64,000 bases of DNA from Methanolobus halotolerans (GTDB taxonomy: Archaea; Halobacteriota; Methanosarcinia; Methanosarcinales; Methanosarcinaceae), in assembly GCF_004745425.1 (NCBI RefSeq), contig NZ_PGGK01000007.1, positions 62,001 to 126,000 of the forward strand. The letters run 5' to 3'. Below the pieces are notes generated by a model. That model saw nothing but the letters and a program-made list of their open reading frames with translations. It ran no database searches and was not told the origin of the DNA. The position numbers and the translations under genes are program-made. Of this stretch, positions 19,294-28,226 are shown piece after piece (the stretch's first letter is position 1; the number at the start of each line of letters is the position of its first letter).

Positions 19294-19683
19294 ATGTCAG
19301 TACCAAGATTTTGGAGAAAACAGATAGCCAGATATAATCTGGTTGGTACGCACTGCAAACAATGCGGAGAATACTTCTATCCGCCACGCAACATGTGCCC
19401 TTCCTGCAGGCGCGAAGGAGAGATAGAGGACTTCAAGTTCAGCGGGCAAGGGGAGGTCGTGACATATACTGTTATTCATGCCGCAGCAGAAGGCTTCGAG
19501 GGACAGACACCTTATGTCCTTGCCATCGTGCAGCTTGAGGAAGGACCCAGGCTAACTACCCAGATAGTAGGCGATGCAAAGGATATGAGCATAGGTATGA
19601 AGGTCAGCCCTGTGTTCAGGAAGCTCGGCCAGAGCGGCGACCGTGGAATGATATATTACGGCACAAAGTTCGTCCCTGCATAA
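19294..19683 (+). CDS. DUF35 zinc-ribbon/OB-fold scaffold of the thiolase complex
   Basis: A 129-residue protein. A rubredoxin-like zinc ribbon (HCKQCGEYFYPPRNMCPSC, about 18-37) precedes an OB-fold (GEVVTYTVIHAAAEGFEGQ). In archaea this protein holds thiolase and HMG-CoA synthase together and contributes to the shared CoA site. ATG at 19294 is chosen because GGTGATC, an exact anti-Shine-Dalgarno complement, lies just upstream; a GTG at 19285 would overlap the thiolase stop. The next gene begins immediately after its TAA. Confidence 0.92.
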   Translation: MSVPRFWRKQIARYNLVGTHCKQCGEYFYPPRNMCPSCRREGEIEDFKFSGQGEVVTYTVIHAAAEGFEGQTPYVLAIVQLEEGPRLTTQIVGDAKDMSIGMKVSPVFRKLGQSGDRGMIYYGTKFVPA

Positions 19684-20214
19684 ATGATAGAAATAGAAGT
19701 AAAAGCCCGTGTCGATCACCAGCAGGCAAAACAACTGCTGTCAGGCATGGGTGCTAATTTCATAGGTGTCGAGAAACACTACGACACCTATTTTAATGCT
19801 CCTCACAGAGATTTTGCAAACACCGACGAAGCACTGAGAATACGTTCAGTTGACGGCAGGTCTGTACTCACTTACAAAGGAAAGAAGCTGGAAACAGTTG
19901 CAAAGACCCGCGAGGAATTCGAGACAGAGGTGGACGGTTCAAACACACGCAGCATCCTGCTTGCGCTTGGATTCTATGAGTCCGGCGTGGTCAGGAAGAC
20001 AAGAGAGATATTCAGGTTCAAAGGCCTGACCATCTGCATTGACAATGTTAGAGATATCGGAGAGTTCATCGAGGTTGAGATAACCACCGAGTCAGATATT
20101 GAGTTCCACAACGAACGCATATTCGCTTTCCTGGAAAAGTTCGGAATCCGAGAGGAGGATTCTATAAGGACTTCCTATCTTGAGATGGTGCTTGAGCAGA
20201 ATGAGGAGAAGTAG
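19684..20214 (+). CDS. cyaB: CYTH-domain protein (class IV adenylate cyclase-like)
   Basis: A 176-residue CYTH triphosphate-tunnel protein. The opening MIEIEVKARV carries the signature ExExK. LRIRSVDGRSVLTYKGKK and REEFETEV supply further tunnel residues. Archaeal members are annotated as CyaB-type adenylate cyclases or thiamine-triphosphatase-like enzymes; activity here is unknown. Its ATG directly follows the DUF35 TAA, so it is translationally coupled to the mevalonate set. It ends in TAG. An organic or inorganic polyphosphate substrate is equally plausible. Confidence 0.85.
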   Translation: MIEIEVKARVDHQQAKQLLSGMGANFIGVEKHYDTYFNAPHRDFANTDEALRIRSVDGRSVLTYKGKKLETVAKTREEFETEVDGSNTRSILLALGFYESGVVRKTREIFRFKGLTICIDNVRDIGEFIEVEITTESDIEFHNERIFAFLEKFGIREEDSIRTSYLEMVLEQNEEK

Positions 20215-20250
20215 ATTTTTAAGCTTTCCTTCTATTTTGACTGAATAATC

Positions 20251-20805
20251 TCATTGAAAATCCTTAAATGCAACTTGGCTCTGTTCGTTATAGCTTTCAT
20301 ACATTACAGTATCACTAAGCGTTTTGCGTTCAGTGATATGCCGGTCAGCACTCAAAAATCCTTTATCGGGATAGCCTAATAGAAGTAATGCGGTAGGTTC
20401 GATGTATTCAGGAATGTTGAAATCTTTTCTGATAATCTCAGGGTCAAACAGCCCAACCATTACACTTCCAATATTCAATTCCCTTGCTGCCAGCATCATG
20501 TGGTCACAAATAATACCAATATCTAAATCTCCTGAACACTTTCCGTCAAATGGTCTTACCAAAGCATTCCTTTTATCCTGGCATACAATGAGAACACATT
20601 GAGAACCAAAAGTTCGGTATGCTTTTTGGATTTTGAGGATATTATCTGATTGCTGAACAACGATGATCCGTTGCGGTTGCATATTACAAGCGCTTGGTGC
20701 TACACGTCCGGCAGACAAAATTCTGTCAAGATGGCTTTTGCCTATTATCCCTCCTGTGAATCCTCGTGTAGTACAACGCTGTTTTGCTAATTCTAAAAAA
20801 TCCAT
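20251..20805 (-). CDS. Nitroreductase-family flavoprotein
   Basis: FMN-dependent oxidoreductase of 184 residues. RCTTRGFTGGIIGKSHLDRIL and SAGRVAPSACNMQPQRIIV match the nitroreductase N-terminus that binds the FMN phosphate. LDIGIICDHMMLAARELNIGSVMVG matches the dimer and flavin region, and LLLLGYPDKG closes the domain. The R-x-x-R of typical members reads RCTTR. The physiological substrate cannot be told. It is convergent with the CYTH gene and not linked to an evident pathway. Confidence 0.85.
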   Translation of the reverse strand: MDFLELAKQRCTTRGFTGGIIGKSHLDRILSAGRVAPSACNMQPQRIIVVQQSDNILKIQKAYRTFGSQCVLIVCQDKRNALVRPFDGKCSGDLDIGIICDHMMLAARELNIGSVMVGLFDPEIIRKDFNIPEYIEPTALLLLGYPDKGFLSADRHITERKTLSDTVMYESYNEQSQVAFKDFQ

Positions 20806-20919
20806 ATTACAGACGTCTCTTTTTTACATAATATAAAAATTTACGTATACTGCATGTGTTTCAAACTCACAGAAGTCCCCAAAGATCTAAAAGCCGGATA
20901 GACCCTCACAACTCAACCC

Positions 20920-20933
20920 AAAAAAAAAAAAAA
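20920..20933 (-). terminator. Poly-U terminator after metG
   Basis: Fourteen A residues on the plus strand give U14 on the minus strand, 11 bases after the metG stop. Archaeal RNA polymerase terminates at such U tracts. Confidence 0.7.
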
Positions 20934-20944
20934 TAAAATCCGAG

Positions 20945-22984
20945 CTACCTGATACAGGAGCCCGGATCCATTTCCTTATCAGTCGTCAGCAAGGAAACCC
21001 GCTCGCCAGCATCAGCTGCCAAAAGCATTCCCCGGGACTCGACACCGCAGAGCTTCACAGGCTTGAGGTTGACTAGTACGTTCACGATCTTGCCGATCAT
21101 CTCTTCGGGCTCGTAGTATTCTGCGAGGCCCGCAACAACCTGTCTTGGTGAATCGTCACCGATGTCGACCTCAAGGCGCAGGAGTTTCTTGGATTTCTTG
21201 ATCTTCTCGGCAGTAACGATCTTACCGACCCTGATGTCAAGCTTTGCAAAATCGTCATATTCTATTTCTTCTTTGAATTCCATTTTTTCTACCTCCTTGA
21301 TGCCTGCTTCCTTTGCCATTGCCGTTTTTACTCGCTTTGAGGAAATCTTTTCCATTTCTTCGATCTTGTCATCCTCCAGCTTGGTGAACAGGATCTGAGG
21401 CTTTGCAAGCTTGGTGCCGCTTATCACAGCAACGGTTGCTTCCTCATAGGTAGCTGTGTGGACATCAGAGTTCATTCCTATCTGTTTCCAGGCTATTTCC
21501 ATACTGCCCGGTGTCATGGGTTCGAATAGCAGTATAAGTGCCTTGGCCAGTTGTATGCAGTTCTTGACAACCTTGCCACAGGCTTCCTTATCTTCCTTTA
21601 TGAGCTTCCAGGGTTCGTTTGACTGGAAGTATGAATTACCATATGATGCAAGAGCCATTGCAGTATCAGCGGCCTTCTTGAACTCATAATCTCCGTTTGC
21701 CCTTATAACTTCTTCAGTAGTGGAAATTATCTTTTCTATAACCTCCGGATCGATGTCACCCTCGGGGATCTCACCGAAGTTCTTGAAAGTAAAGAGCAGG
21801 TTCCTGTACAGGAAATTACCCAGCACACCCACAAGCTCGGTATTTATCTTGTCCTGGAATATCTTCCATGAGAAATTAACCTCTTTTGTATGTGAGGTGT
21901 AACTTACGAGGTAGTACCTGAGAAGATCAGGATGGAAACCATGGTTCAGATAATCCTCTTCGACCCAGACCACATAACCGCGGCTCTTTGAGAAAGTCCT
22001 GTCCTCAATCTTCACCATGCCCGACGCAACAACTGCAGAAGGCTGGCTGTAATCTGCCCCCTTGAGCATCGCCGGCCAGAAAATACAGTGGTGGTAGATG
22101 ATATCCCCGCCAATGAAGTGAATTATCGGGCAGTCACCCTTCCAGAACTTCTCCCAGTCACCCCCGGTAGCTTTTGCCCATTCTTCTGTGAATGCGATAT
22201 AACCTATAGGTGCGTCCACCCACACATATACAACAAGGTCATCATGCCCGGGGAATCTCACACCCCATTCAAGGTTCCTTGTAATGCACCAGTCTGATAG
22301 TTCCTGCTTTACCCATCCAAGTGCATAGTTACGTGCATTCAGGGTACCTCCAAGCTTTTCCAGGTGTTCCTGAAGGAAGTCACTGAACTCGGACAGTTTA
22401 AAGAAGAAGTGTTCCTGTTCCTTGTACTCTGCAGGGCCTCTGCATATGGTACATACGGGTTCATTGAGTTCACCGGGCTCCAGGTGCTTTCCACAGCCCT
22501 GGTCACATTCGTCACCGCGCGCCTTCTCTCCGCAGTGAGGGCATGTGCCTGCAACATACCTGTCAGGCAGGAAGCGGTCACATTGAGGACAATAGGCTAT
22601 CTCTATTACTTTCGGATAGACATAATCCTTCTCGATGAGCTTACTAACGATATCCAGTGTACGATTATGGTTTGTGTCATCATCGGTAGTACCGAATGCA
22701 TCGAACACCACCTCCATTTTTTTGAACATTTCATCGAAGTGGACGTGATATTTCCTGACGAGTTCTTTCGGCGTGACTCCAAGTTCTTCGGCATTCACAA
22801 CGATAGGAGTACCATGGGTATCAGAACCGCAGACAAATGTTGTTTCCTGTGAGTTCTTTTTCAGGGATCTCACATAGACATCTGCAGGGATATAGGTTCT
22901 AAGATGCCCTACATGAGCTTTCCCGTTGGCGTATGGAAGGCCGCATGTCACAAGTACGGCTTTATCAGAAGGGGTATTTGGCAT
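20945..22984 (-). CDS. metG: Methionyl-tRNA synthetase with C-terminal tRNA-binding domain
   Basis: Charges tRNA-Met. Class I synthetase of 679 residues. The HIGH-type motif is [10 protein letters not shown] near residue 20, the KMSKS-type loop is RTFSKSRGY near 330, and a double zinc knuckle with four CxxC-like pairs (CPQCDRF, CPHCGEK, CDQGCGK, CTICRG) lies at about 128-185. The EMAP/Trbp111 domain starts near residue 575 ([17 protein letters not shown]), fused here rather than separate. The gene ends in TAG, and the next in-frame bases lead into the poly-U tract. Confidence 0.97.
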   Translation of the reverse strand: MPNTPSDKAVLVTCGLPYANGKAHVGHLRTYIPADVYVRSLKKNSQETTFVCGSDTHGTPIVVNAEELGVTPKELVRKYHVHFDEMFKKMEVVFDAFGTTDDDTNHNRTLDIVSKLIEKDYVYPKVIEIAYCPQCDRFLPDRYVAGTCPHCGEKARGDECDQGCGKHLEPGELNEPVCTICRGPAEYKEQEHFFFKLSEFSDFLQEHLEKLGGTLNARNYALGWVKQELSDWCITRNLEWGVRFPGHDDLVVYVWVDAPIGYIAFTEEWAKATGGDWEKFWKGDCPIIHFIGGDIIYHHCIFWPAMLKGADYSQPSAVVASGMVKIEDRTFSKSRGYVVWVEEDYLNHGFHPDLLRYYLVSYTSHTKEVNFSWKIFQDKINTELVGVLGNFLYRNLLFTFKNFGEIPEGDIDPEVIEKIISTTEEVIRANGDYEFKKAADTAMALASYGNSYFQSNEPWKLIKEDKEACGKVVKNCIQLAKALILLFEPMTPGSMEIAWKQIGMNSDVHTATYEEATVAVISGTKLAKPQILFTKLEDDKIEEMEKISSKRVKTAMAKEAGIKEVEKMEFKEEIEYDDFAKLDIRVGKIVTAEKIKKSKKLLRLEVDIGDDSPRQVVAGLAEYYEPEEMIGKIVNVLVNLKPVKLCGVESRGMLLAADAGERVSLLTTDKEMDPGSCIR

Positions 22985-23118
22985 GTATTTTCTCCGTAAT
23001 GACTATGATCAGTATATCTGGTGTTGATTGACTGCAATTATAAAATATATTTCGCTTGCGAAGCACATAAGGTTTTTTAACATTCACGCACATTTTATGT
23101 GAGGATGGTAATTTACTG

Positions 23119-24258
23119 ATGAGCGGAAAAGATCCTGACAGCAGAGAAGATACTTCATATTATGCCGGGTATCATACATACCCGTATTCTTATGGAGAGA
23201 CAGAACAGGATGATAAAGCAGAAACAGATACAGTATCTAATAAGCAGGCACCAGTAACTGATAATGATATTAACAGAGACCAAAGAAAAGAGGAGAAATC
23301 AGGTTCCTCTGGTGATCCTTACAACGGCAAAGCACCAGCTTCCGGTAAAAAAAGCCGCAAGTGGCAATACATAACAATCATAGCCGTTCTTTTACTTATC
23401 GTAGGATCAAGTTTCGTGATAATCTTCCATGCCTTCGGTGGCGGATTGTATCCATCTACCGATAAGGTAGCAGTGATCTATGTCCAGGGAACCCTGCTTA
23501 CCAGCAGCGTGCCCGGAGGCCTTGGATATGCAACATCTGAGGGCGTAACCGGAAGCATCCGGGAGGCAACCGCCGATGCGAATGTAAAGGCCATAATACT
23601 ACGTATCAACAGCCCGGGAGGATCTTCCACCGCAGGAGAAGAGATATATACTGAGGTTAGAAGGGCAAGTGAAAGCGGTGTACCTGTAATTGTATCAATG
23701 GGCGACGTTGCAGCCAGTGCAGCCTACCACATATCCGCACCTGCCGATCTTATAGTTGCCAATCCGTCCACAATGACGGGAAGCATCGGCACAATATGGA
23801 TGTTCGAGAACCTTTCAGGTTACTACGAGGAAGAGGGAGTTGAGTATTACATAGCAAAATCCGGCGATTTCAAGGATATGGGCGGTTCATGGCGAGGTCT
23901 CACGGAGGATGAGAAGGAGTATGCGAACCTGGTCGTTGCCGAAGTGTATGCTAACTTTGTGGAAGATATCGCAGAAGGCAGGAGCATGAGCGAAGGAGAT
24001 GTCAGGGAGCTTGCAGACGGCAGGATCTATACCGGCCAGAGGGCAATGGAGCTTGGACTTGTTGATGAACTGGGCAACTTCTATTATGCCCTTGACAGGG
24101 CAGCGGCACTGGGAGGCATAGAGGACCAGCCAACTGTTGTGTATATGAACAGACCTACACTATCAAGCCTGCTCTTCGGTTCTGAAGCTGACACTGCAGC
24201 AGCTGTTGACCAGTTCCTGAGCTACTATGAGGAAAGCCCGTACGGCCGTATAATATGA
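23119..24258 (+). CDS. sppA: Signal peptide peptidase SppA
   Basis: Membrane-anchored serine protease that degrades leftover signal peptides or other membrane peptides. Residues 1-85 are a long, polar, low-complexity cytoplasmic tail. One transmembrane helix follows (about 86-108, YITIIAVLLLIVGSSFVIIF). The protease core has the INSPGGSSTAGEE motif near 163, the catalytic Ser in GDVAASAAYH near 200 and the Lys in SGDFKDMGGS near 252. Single-core length fits archaeal SppA. The tail has no recognised domain. The next gene starts six bases after the stop. Confidence 0.92.
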   Translation: MSGKDPDSREDTSYYAGYHTYPYSYGETEQDDKAETDTVSNKQAPVTDNDINRDQRKEEKSGSSGDPYNGKAPASGKKSRKWQYITIIAVLLLIVGSSFVIIFHAFGGGLYPSTDKVAVIYVQGTLLTSSVPGGLGYATSEGVTGSIREATADANVKAIILRINSPGGSSTAGEEIYTEVRRASESGVPVIVSMGDVAASAAYHISAPADLIVANPSTMTGSIGTIWMFENLSGYYEEEGVEYYIAKSGDFKDMGGSWRGLTEDEKEYANLVVAEVYANFVEDIAEGRSMSEGDVRELADGRIYTGQRAMELGLVDELGNFYYALDRAAALGGIEDQPTVVYMNRPTLSSLLFGSEADTAAAVDQFLSYYEESPYGRII

Positions 24259-24264
24259 GATGAA

Positions 24265-24792
24265 ATGCCCTTCACACCCTTTCATCTCGGACCGGCCTTC
24301 TTTCTCGGAGAACTTTTTGAGAAGAAGGTTTCCATTATTTCTATTCTTCTGGGGAGCATCATAATCGATGTAAGAGCAATATACTGCCTGTTCACGGGCT
24401 GTCGCCCCCTGCATGGTCCGCTCCACACTTTTATGATCGCAACAGCAATCGCTTTTATGCTATCGTTCTTACTATACTCTCAAAGGCAGCGCCTGCAAGC
24501 AGTTACCCGTATGCTGAGGATAGAACAGAACTATTCTTTCATGTCAATAATAACGGGTGCACTACTCGGGACCTGGAACCATGTGCTACTTGACTCCTTC
24601 CTCTATATCGATATCCTACCACTGTGGCCCCTGCAAACAAATCCCTTTCTGGGGATAACAGAGTCCGGAACACTGTATATGATATGTCTGCTCTCCTTTC
24701 TTCTGGCAACCGTGATCTACTTACACAGGTACTTTAAAAGAGAGGGATATATTCCACCATCCAGAGATCTGCAGGAACCGGAAATTTCCTGA
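24265..24792 (+). CDS. Membrane protein of the YdjM-like metal-dependent hydrolase type
   Basis: A 175-residue multi-pass membrane protein. The start MPFTPFHLGPAFFLG, the HGPLHTFM histidine motif near residue 50 and WNHVLLDSFLY near 112 match small archaeal and bacterial proteins annotated as membrane-bound metal-dependent hydrolases. Activity is unproven for the family. It follows sppA by six bases and is likely co-transcribed. A hairpin lies shortly after its stop. Confidence 0.72.
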   Translation: MPFTPFHLGPAFFLGELFEKKVSIISILLGSIIIDVRAIYCLFTGCRPLHGPLHTFMIATAIAFMLSFLLYSQRQRLQAVTRMLRIEQNYSFMSIITGALLGTWNHVLLDSFLYIDILPLWPLQTNPFLGITESGTLYMICLLSFLLATVIYLHRYFKREGYIPPSRDLQEPEIS

Positions 24793-24826
24793 TACTACTG
24801 TATGTCTGTGCATTCCATATACCTTA

Positions 24827-24848
24827 AACGATTAAACACGTAATCGTT
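24827..24848 (+). terminator. Inverted repeat after the sppA operon
   Basis: AACGATT (24827-24833) and AATCGTT (24842-24848) form a 7-bp stem with an 8-base loop, 34 bases downstream of the stop. The remaining 24849-25037 holds a T-rich stretch and TATA-like sequence but no gene that I can see. Confidence 0.35.
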
Positions 24849-25043
24849 GACCATTCCCACAGCTGCATGAGGGCATAGTCATTGTAGGGCCCACAAAGTT
24901 AAAGTCTCTTTTTTCGAGTTCGTTCACACTTGACCATTGGCAACATATCATCATATTTTAAAAAGACAAAACAAATAACAAATGTTTTATATTCTCTTAT
25001 TTCAAATCTTACCCAGGTGAAGTAAAATAACAAGGCGTTGCTT

Positions 25044-25685
25044 ATGGAAGAGAGTCCTTTTGACACCTATGCGAAAATATACGACGACTGGTACGAAAAG
25101 CATAAGATGATCTATGAATCTGAACTTGAAGCGATCAGAGAGTTAATGCCCGATATAATCCCCGGAAAAAGCCTGGAAATCGGTGTCGGTACAGGAAGAT
25201 TCGCATCCGAACTGGGTATCGGCTACGGGCTTGACCCCTCACAAAAGATGATCGGGATCGCAGGAAAGCGTGGCATAGAGCAGATAATAGGAGTTGCAGA
25301 AGAGTTGCCTCTGAAAAACTCATCTATAAAACTCATATTGATGGTCACCTCACTTTGCTTCACGGATAAGGAAAGCACATTCAGGGAAATACATCGTGTA
25401 CTTGAACCCGGAGGAGAACTCATTATTGCTTTCATCGAACGCAACAGTCTTCTTGGGAAAGAATACCGGAAGAAAAGATCACATAAGGATTTTTACAGGA
25501 ACGCCGGTTTCTATTCAGCAAGTGAACTCATAAAAAGCCTTAAAGATAATTGTTTCCAAGAACCTGTTTTCAGGCAGACATTATTCAGACCTCCGCATGA
25601 GATAAAAGTACCTGAAAAGCCTCTTGAAGGATTCGGAGAAGGTTCCTTTATCGTCATAAAAGCAATAAATATAAAAGACTGGTAG
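25044..25685 (+). CDS. Class I SAM-dependent methyltransferase
   Basis: A 213-residue methyltransferase. The SAM-binding motif I is KSLEIGVGTGRFASELG near residue 45. GLDPSQKMI is motif II and EELPLKNSSIKLILMVTSLCF covers the acidic loop and motif IV. FREIHRVLEPGGELIIAFIER is the typical motif VI. The acceptor is unknown; this is the UbiE/COQ5-like Methyltransf_11 group. ATG at 25044 is used; TTG at 25038 is two codons upstream. It ends in TAG and is followed closely by the SagB-like gene. Confidence 0.85.
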   Translation: MEESPFDTYAKIYDDWYEKHKMIYESELEAIRELMPDIIPGKSLEIGVGTGRFASELGIGYGLDPSQKMIGIAGKRGIEQIIGVAEELPLKNSSIKLILMVTSLCFTDKESTFREIHRVLEPGGELIIAFIERNSLLGKEYRKKRSHKDFYRNAGFYSASELIKSLKDNCFQEPVFRQTLFRPPHEIKVPEKPLEGFGEGSFIVIKAINIKDW

Positions 25686-25704
25686 CCAATCTCTTCTATA
25701 ATCT

Positions 25705-26451
25705 ATGTGGGGTCATGGGATGAACGGAATCGGGAAAGAATTTATGGAAAGAACCAAGTTCCAGTATGCTGAAAGATCAGACCAGTCACTCGGATATCCT
25801 CAGCCGCCTCTTCAATCGGTATCTGAGGATGAGGGACCGGTATTAGACCTTCCGGATCCAAAGGATATACAGGTGGACAGAACGGATCTCAGAGAAGCCA
25901 TCGAAAGCAGGACCAGTACTCGCAATTACAGAATGGAGCCAATCTCCCTTGAAGAGTTGTCTTATCTTCTCTGGTGCACCCAGGGTGTCAAGCAATCCAA
26001 AGATTCGGTAACCTTCAGGACGGTACCTTCTGCAGGGGCCAGGCATGCACTTGAAACATACTTACTTGTGAACAATGTAGAAGGACTGGATAAAGGGCTG
26101 TATCATTTCCTCCCCATTGAACATGAACTTGCCCGTATAGAGGCTGGAGAGCATATTGCGGAGCATATCAGATCAGCATGTCTTGACCAGCCTTTTGTAG
26201 TTAACAGTGCTGTCACGTTCATCTGGACAGCCGTACCCAACAGGATGAAATGGAGATACGGTGAAAGAGGATACCGATACCTTCACCTGGATGTGGGTCA
26301 CGTCTGCCAGAATCTCTACCTGAGTGCACAGTCGGTAGGTTGCGGGGTCTGCGCCATCGCAGCTTTTCTTGACGATAATATGAACGCATTGCTCAGGATT
26401 GACGGTGAGAAAGAATTTACTATTTACATTGCAACAGTGGGTAAAAAATGA
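25705..26451 (+). CDS. SagB-type nitroreductase-like dehydrogenase
   Basis: FMN oxidoreductase of the SagB/ThcOx type, about 245 residues. REAIESRTSTRNYRMEPISL marks the FMN-phosphate site, TVPSAGARHALETYLLV the second motif, and HLDVGHVCQNLYLSAQSVGCGVCAIAAF the C-terminal flavin region. In bacteria SagB oxidises azoline rings of peptide toxins with partner YcaO proteins. No YcaO or precursor is next to this gene, so it is a stand-alone type of unknown substrate. In-frame ATG codons at 25720 and 25744 are alternative starts. The neighbouring methyltransferase may share its pathway. Confidence 0.8.
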   Translation: MWGHGMNGIGKEFMERTKFQYAERSDQSLGYPQPPLQSVSEDEGPVLDLPDPKDIQVDRTDLREAIESRTSTRNYRMEPISLEELSYLLWCTQGVKQSKDSVTFRTVPSAGARHALETYLLVNNVEGLDKGLYHFLPIEHELARIEAGEHIAEHIRSACLDQPFVVNSAVTFIWTAVPNRMKWRYGERGYRYLHLDVGHVCQNLYLSAQSVGCGVCAIAAFLDDNMNALLRIDGEKEFTIYIATVGKK

Positions 26452-26482
26452 AATATGTTTCATTGATCTATGAATAAAATTG

Positions 26483-26512
26483 TGAGACTGGAAAGGTTCG
26501 AATCCTTTCTCA
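26483..26512 (+). other. tRNA T-arm-like hairpin
   Basis: AAAGG-TTCGAAT-CCTTT is a 5-bp stem with a 7-base loop whose sequence GGTTCGAATCC (26495-26505) is an exact tRNA B-box. TGAG and CTCA extend the stem around a bulge. No matching 5' half or anticodon arm precedes it, so it is not a tRNA gene. Confidence 0.35.
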
Positions 26513-27430
26513 TAATGTCAGCTCAAGCCCCAGATAATCTTTGATGATTGTAAAAGCCATTGCAGGCGGGAAAGCTCCGGCTTCAGTGATAATTAGATCG
26601 ATGTACTCTGCAGGTGTGACATCGAATGCGGGATTCTTCACTTTCAGATTCGGAAGCTCTTTCAGTATCTCAGGATCTATTACCTCATCACTATCGCGGT
26701 CCTCTATCTCCACCATTTCTCCGAGCAGGGTTCTGGGACTGAACTTATAGGTCTCTGCAGCCACAATTACATTCCTGCGGGCTTCCTGTGCTGCCAGAGC
26801 GAGCTGAGATGTCCCTATCTTGTTTATGAGAGCGCCGTTAACAGAAATGGAATCCGCACCCACCACCACAAGGTCTACTTCCTTCATGGTCAGCCTGACA
26901 GCCGAATCTACTATCAGAGTTGTCGGGATCCCGTAGTCGCTCAGTTCCTTGATGGTAATGAAACCCTGTCTGCGTGGTCTGGATTCAGTGGCAATCACCG
27001 ATATATCCTTACCATGATCAAAGGCGGTTTTAATAATAGAAATAGCAGCATGGGAATTGCAGTGGGTCATGATCACATCACCGTCACGGACCCTCTCAGC
27101 ACCGATCCTGCCGATCTTACCCAAGGCTTCGCCTGCATTGGTGATGAACCTGTCAGCATTATCCACGATCTCATCTATGGCTTCGTCAACCCTTAAAGAA
27201 CTGTGCCTTTTGGTAAGTTCCACAGCATTGGGGAGAGATACAGCCGTCGGGCGTGTTTCCACTAGTGTCCTTGCAGCCTCCTCCAACTTTACATTGAACT
27301 CCTCGATATCCAGCGAGCCTAGGGTTCTTGCATAATCCCTGAGTGCCGCCGAAGCTGCAACAGCTATCCTTCCTGCACCACGGATCTCCATGGTCCGTAT
27401 CTTTTCCGCTATACTCTCCAGATCGTCCAT
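26510..27430 (-). CDS. Ribose-1,5-bisphosphate isomerase
   Basis: Converts ribose 1,5-bisphosphate to ribulose 1,5-bisphosphate in the archaeal AMP pathway that feeds type III RuBisCO. The 306-residue eIF2B-like fold has IRTMEIRGAGRIAVAAS (phosphate site) near residue 12, MTHCNSHAAISIIKTA near 136, and DLVVVGADSISVNGALINKIGTSQ near 200. The catalytic Cys of the family is in THCNSHA and the Asp in GADS. The neighbouring pathway genes (AMP phosphorylase, RuBisCO) are not in this window. eIF2B-type methylthioribose isomerase is the main alternative, but the motif set favours R15Pi. Confidence 0.88.
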   Translation of the reverse strand: MDDLESIAEKIRTMEIRGAGRIAVAASAALRDYARTLGSLDIEEFNVKLEEAARTLVETRPTAVSLPNAVELTKRHSSLRVDEAIDEIVDNADRFITNAGEALGKIGRIGAERVRDGDVIMTHCNSHAAISIIKTAFDHGKDISVIATESRPRRQGFITIKELSDYGIPTTLIVDSAVRLTMKEVDLVVVGADSISVNGALINKIGTSQLALAAQEARRNVIVAAETYKFSPRTLLGEMVEIEDRDSDEVIDPEILKELPNLKVKNPAFDVTPAEYIDLIITEAGAFPPAMAFTIIKDYLGLELTL

Positions 27431-27706
27431 AATTATAAGTCGGATTTAAAGAATTTATATCTGGCCTGTGGAGGGAAAGTAAATATACAATTATATCAGA
27501 GAGTTGTTTTCTTTAAATTGCTATTAAGAATTTTTATTTTGAAGCCAAAATTCTCTATTATATAGTTCCCACCCTCAAAAGTCCAGGGCATCCATAAGTA
27601 TTACTTACTTACAAAGTTGGAATGGTGAACCTTTTTTAACTGCAAGATGCTTTTGACCAATACCGGTATAAACTTGCAATTATGAAATTGAATGCGGAGA
27701 GATGGA

Positions 27707-28135
27707 ATGTCTGAGACAAGACCGGCAACCGACGACGTCCTTATGAGCTGGATGAGACTTGAGGTCAGCAAGATAAATGAGGGAATAGTTACCGAGCGTA
27801 AAAGTCTTGCTCAGCTCCTGATAGAAGAAAGACCGGCATCAAAGACAAAGGCAGGAGAAGACCATCTTTTTGATAAAGATACATTGCAGTTTTTCCGGGA
27901 GAATCTCCCCGGAGAACTTCATTATAAACTCAAACTGCCAGTCCTTTTTTTCAATAGTATGAACGTCCCTGACAGTTGTTATCTCAATGATGAAAGCGCT
28001 CTGCTTGCCCTCCAGGTACTGGGAGACCTGAGCAAATTGCGCCGCATGCAAAGAGGTAAGATATGGGTCGGCAGGTCGATAGCATATTCCATCATGAAGA
28101 AGTATCCCACGGCTGTGCAGATAGTAATGGCCTGA
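27707..28135 (+). CDS. UPF0216 / DUF61 family protein
   Basis: A 142-residue archaeal protein of unknown role. The family features are RLEVSKINEGIVTERKSLAQLL near the N-terminus, LPVLFFNSMNVPDSCYL in the middle and RGKIWVGRSIAYSIMKKYPTAVQI at the C-terminus. The start at 27707 has GGAGAG seven bases upstream; the ATG at 27692 lies before that site and would add five residues. It precedes the aldehyde dehydrogenase by 91 bases with no sign of a shared pathway. Confidence 0.82.
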   Translation: MSETRPATDDVLMSWMRLEVSKINEGIVTERKSLAQLLIEERPASKTKAGEDHLFDKDTLQFFRENLPGELHYKLKLPVLFFNSMNVPDSCYLNDESALLALQVLGDLSKLRRMQRGKIWVGRSIAYSIMKKYPTAVQIVMA

Positions 28136-28226
28136 GTCCCCTGTCCGGGTGAACAATCAATCAATCAATAATGGCAAATATGTGACATTATATAATAGTC
28201 ATCCCATCATCTTACAGGTTATAACC

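Noticed and set aside
26483-26512. A complete tRNA gene
   Set aside because: Only the T-arm portion is present; no acceptor, D-arm or anticodon arm can be built upstream.
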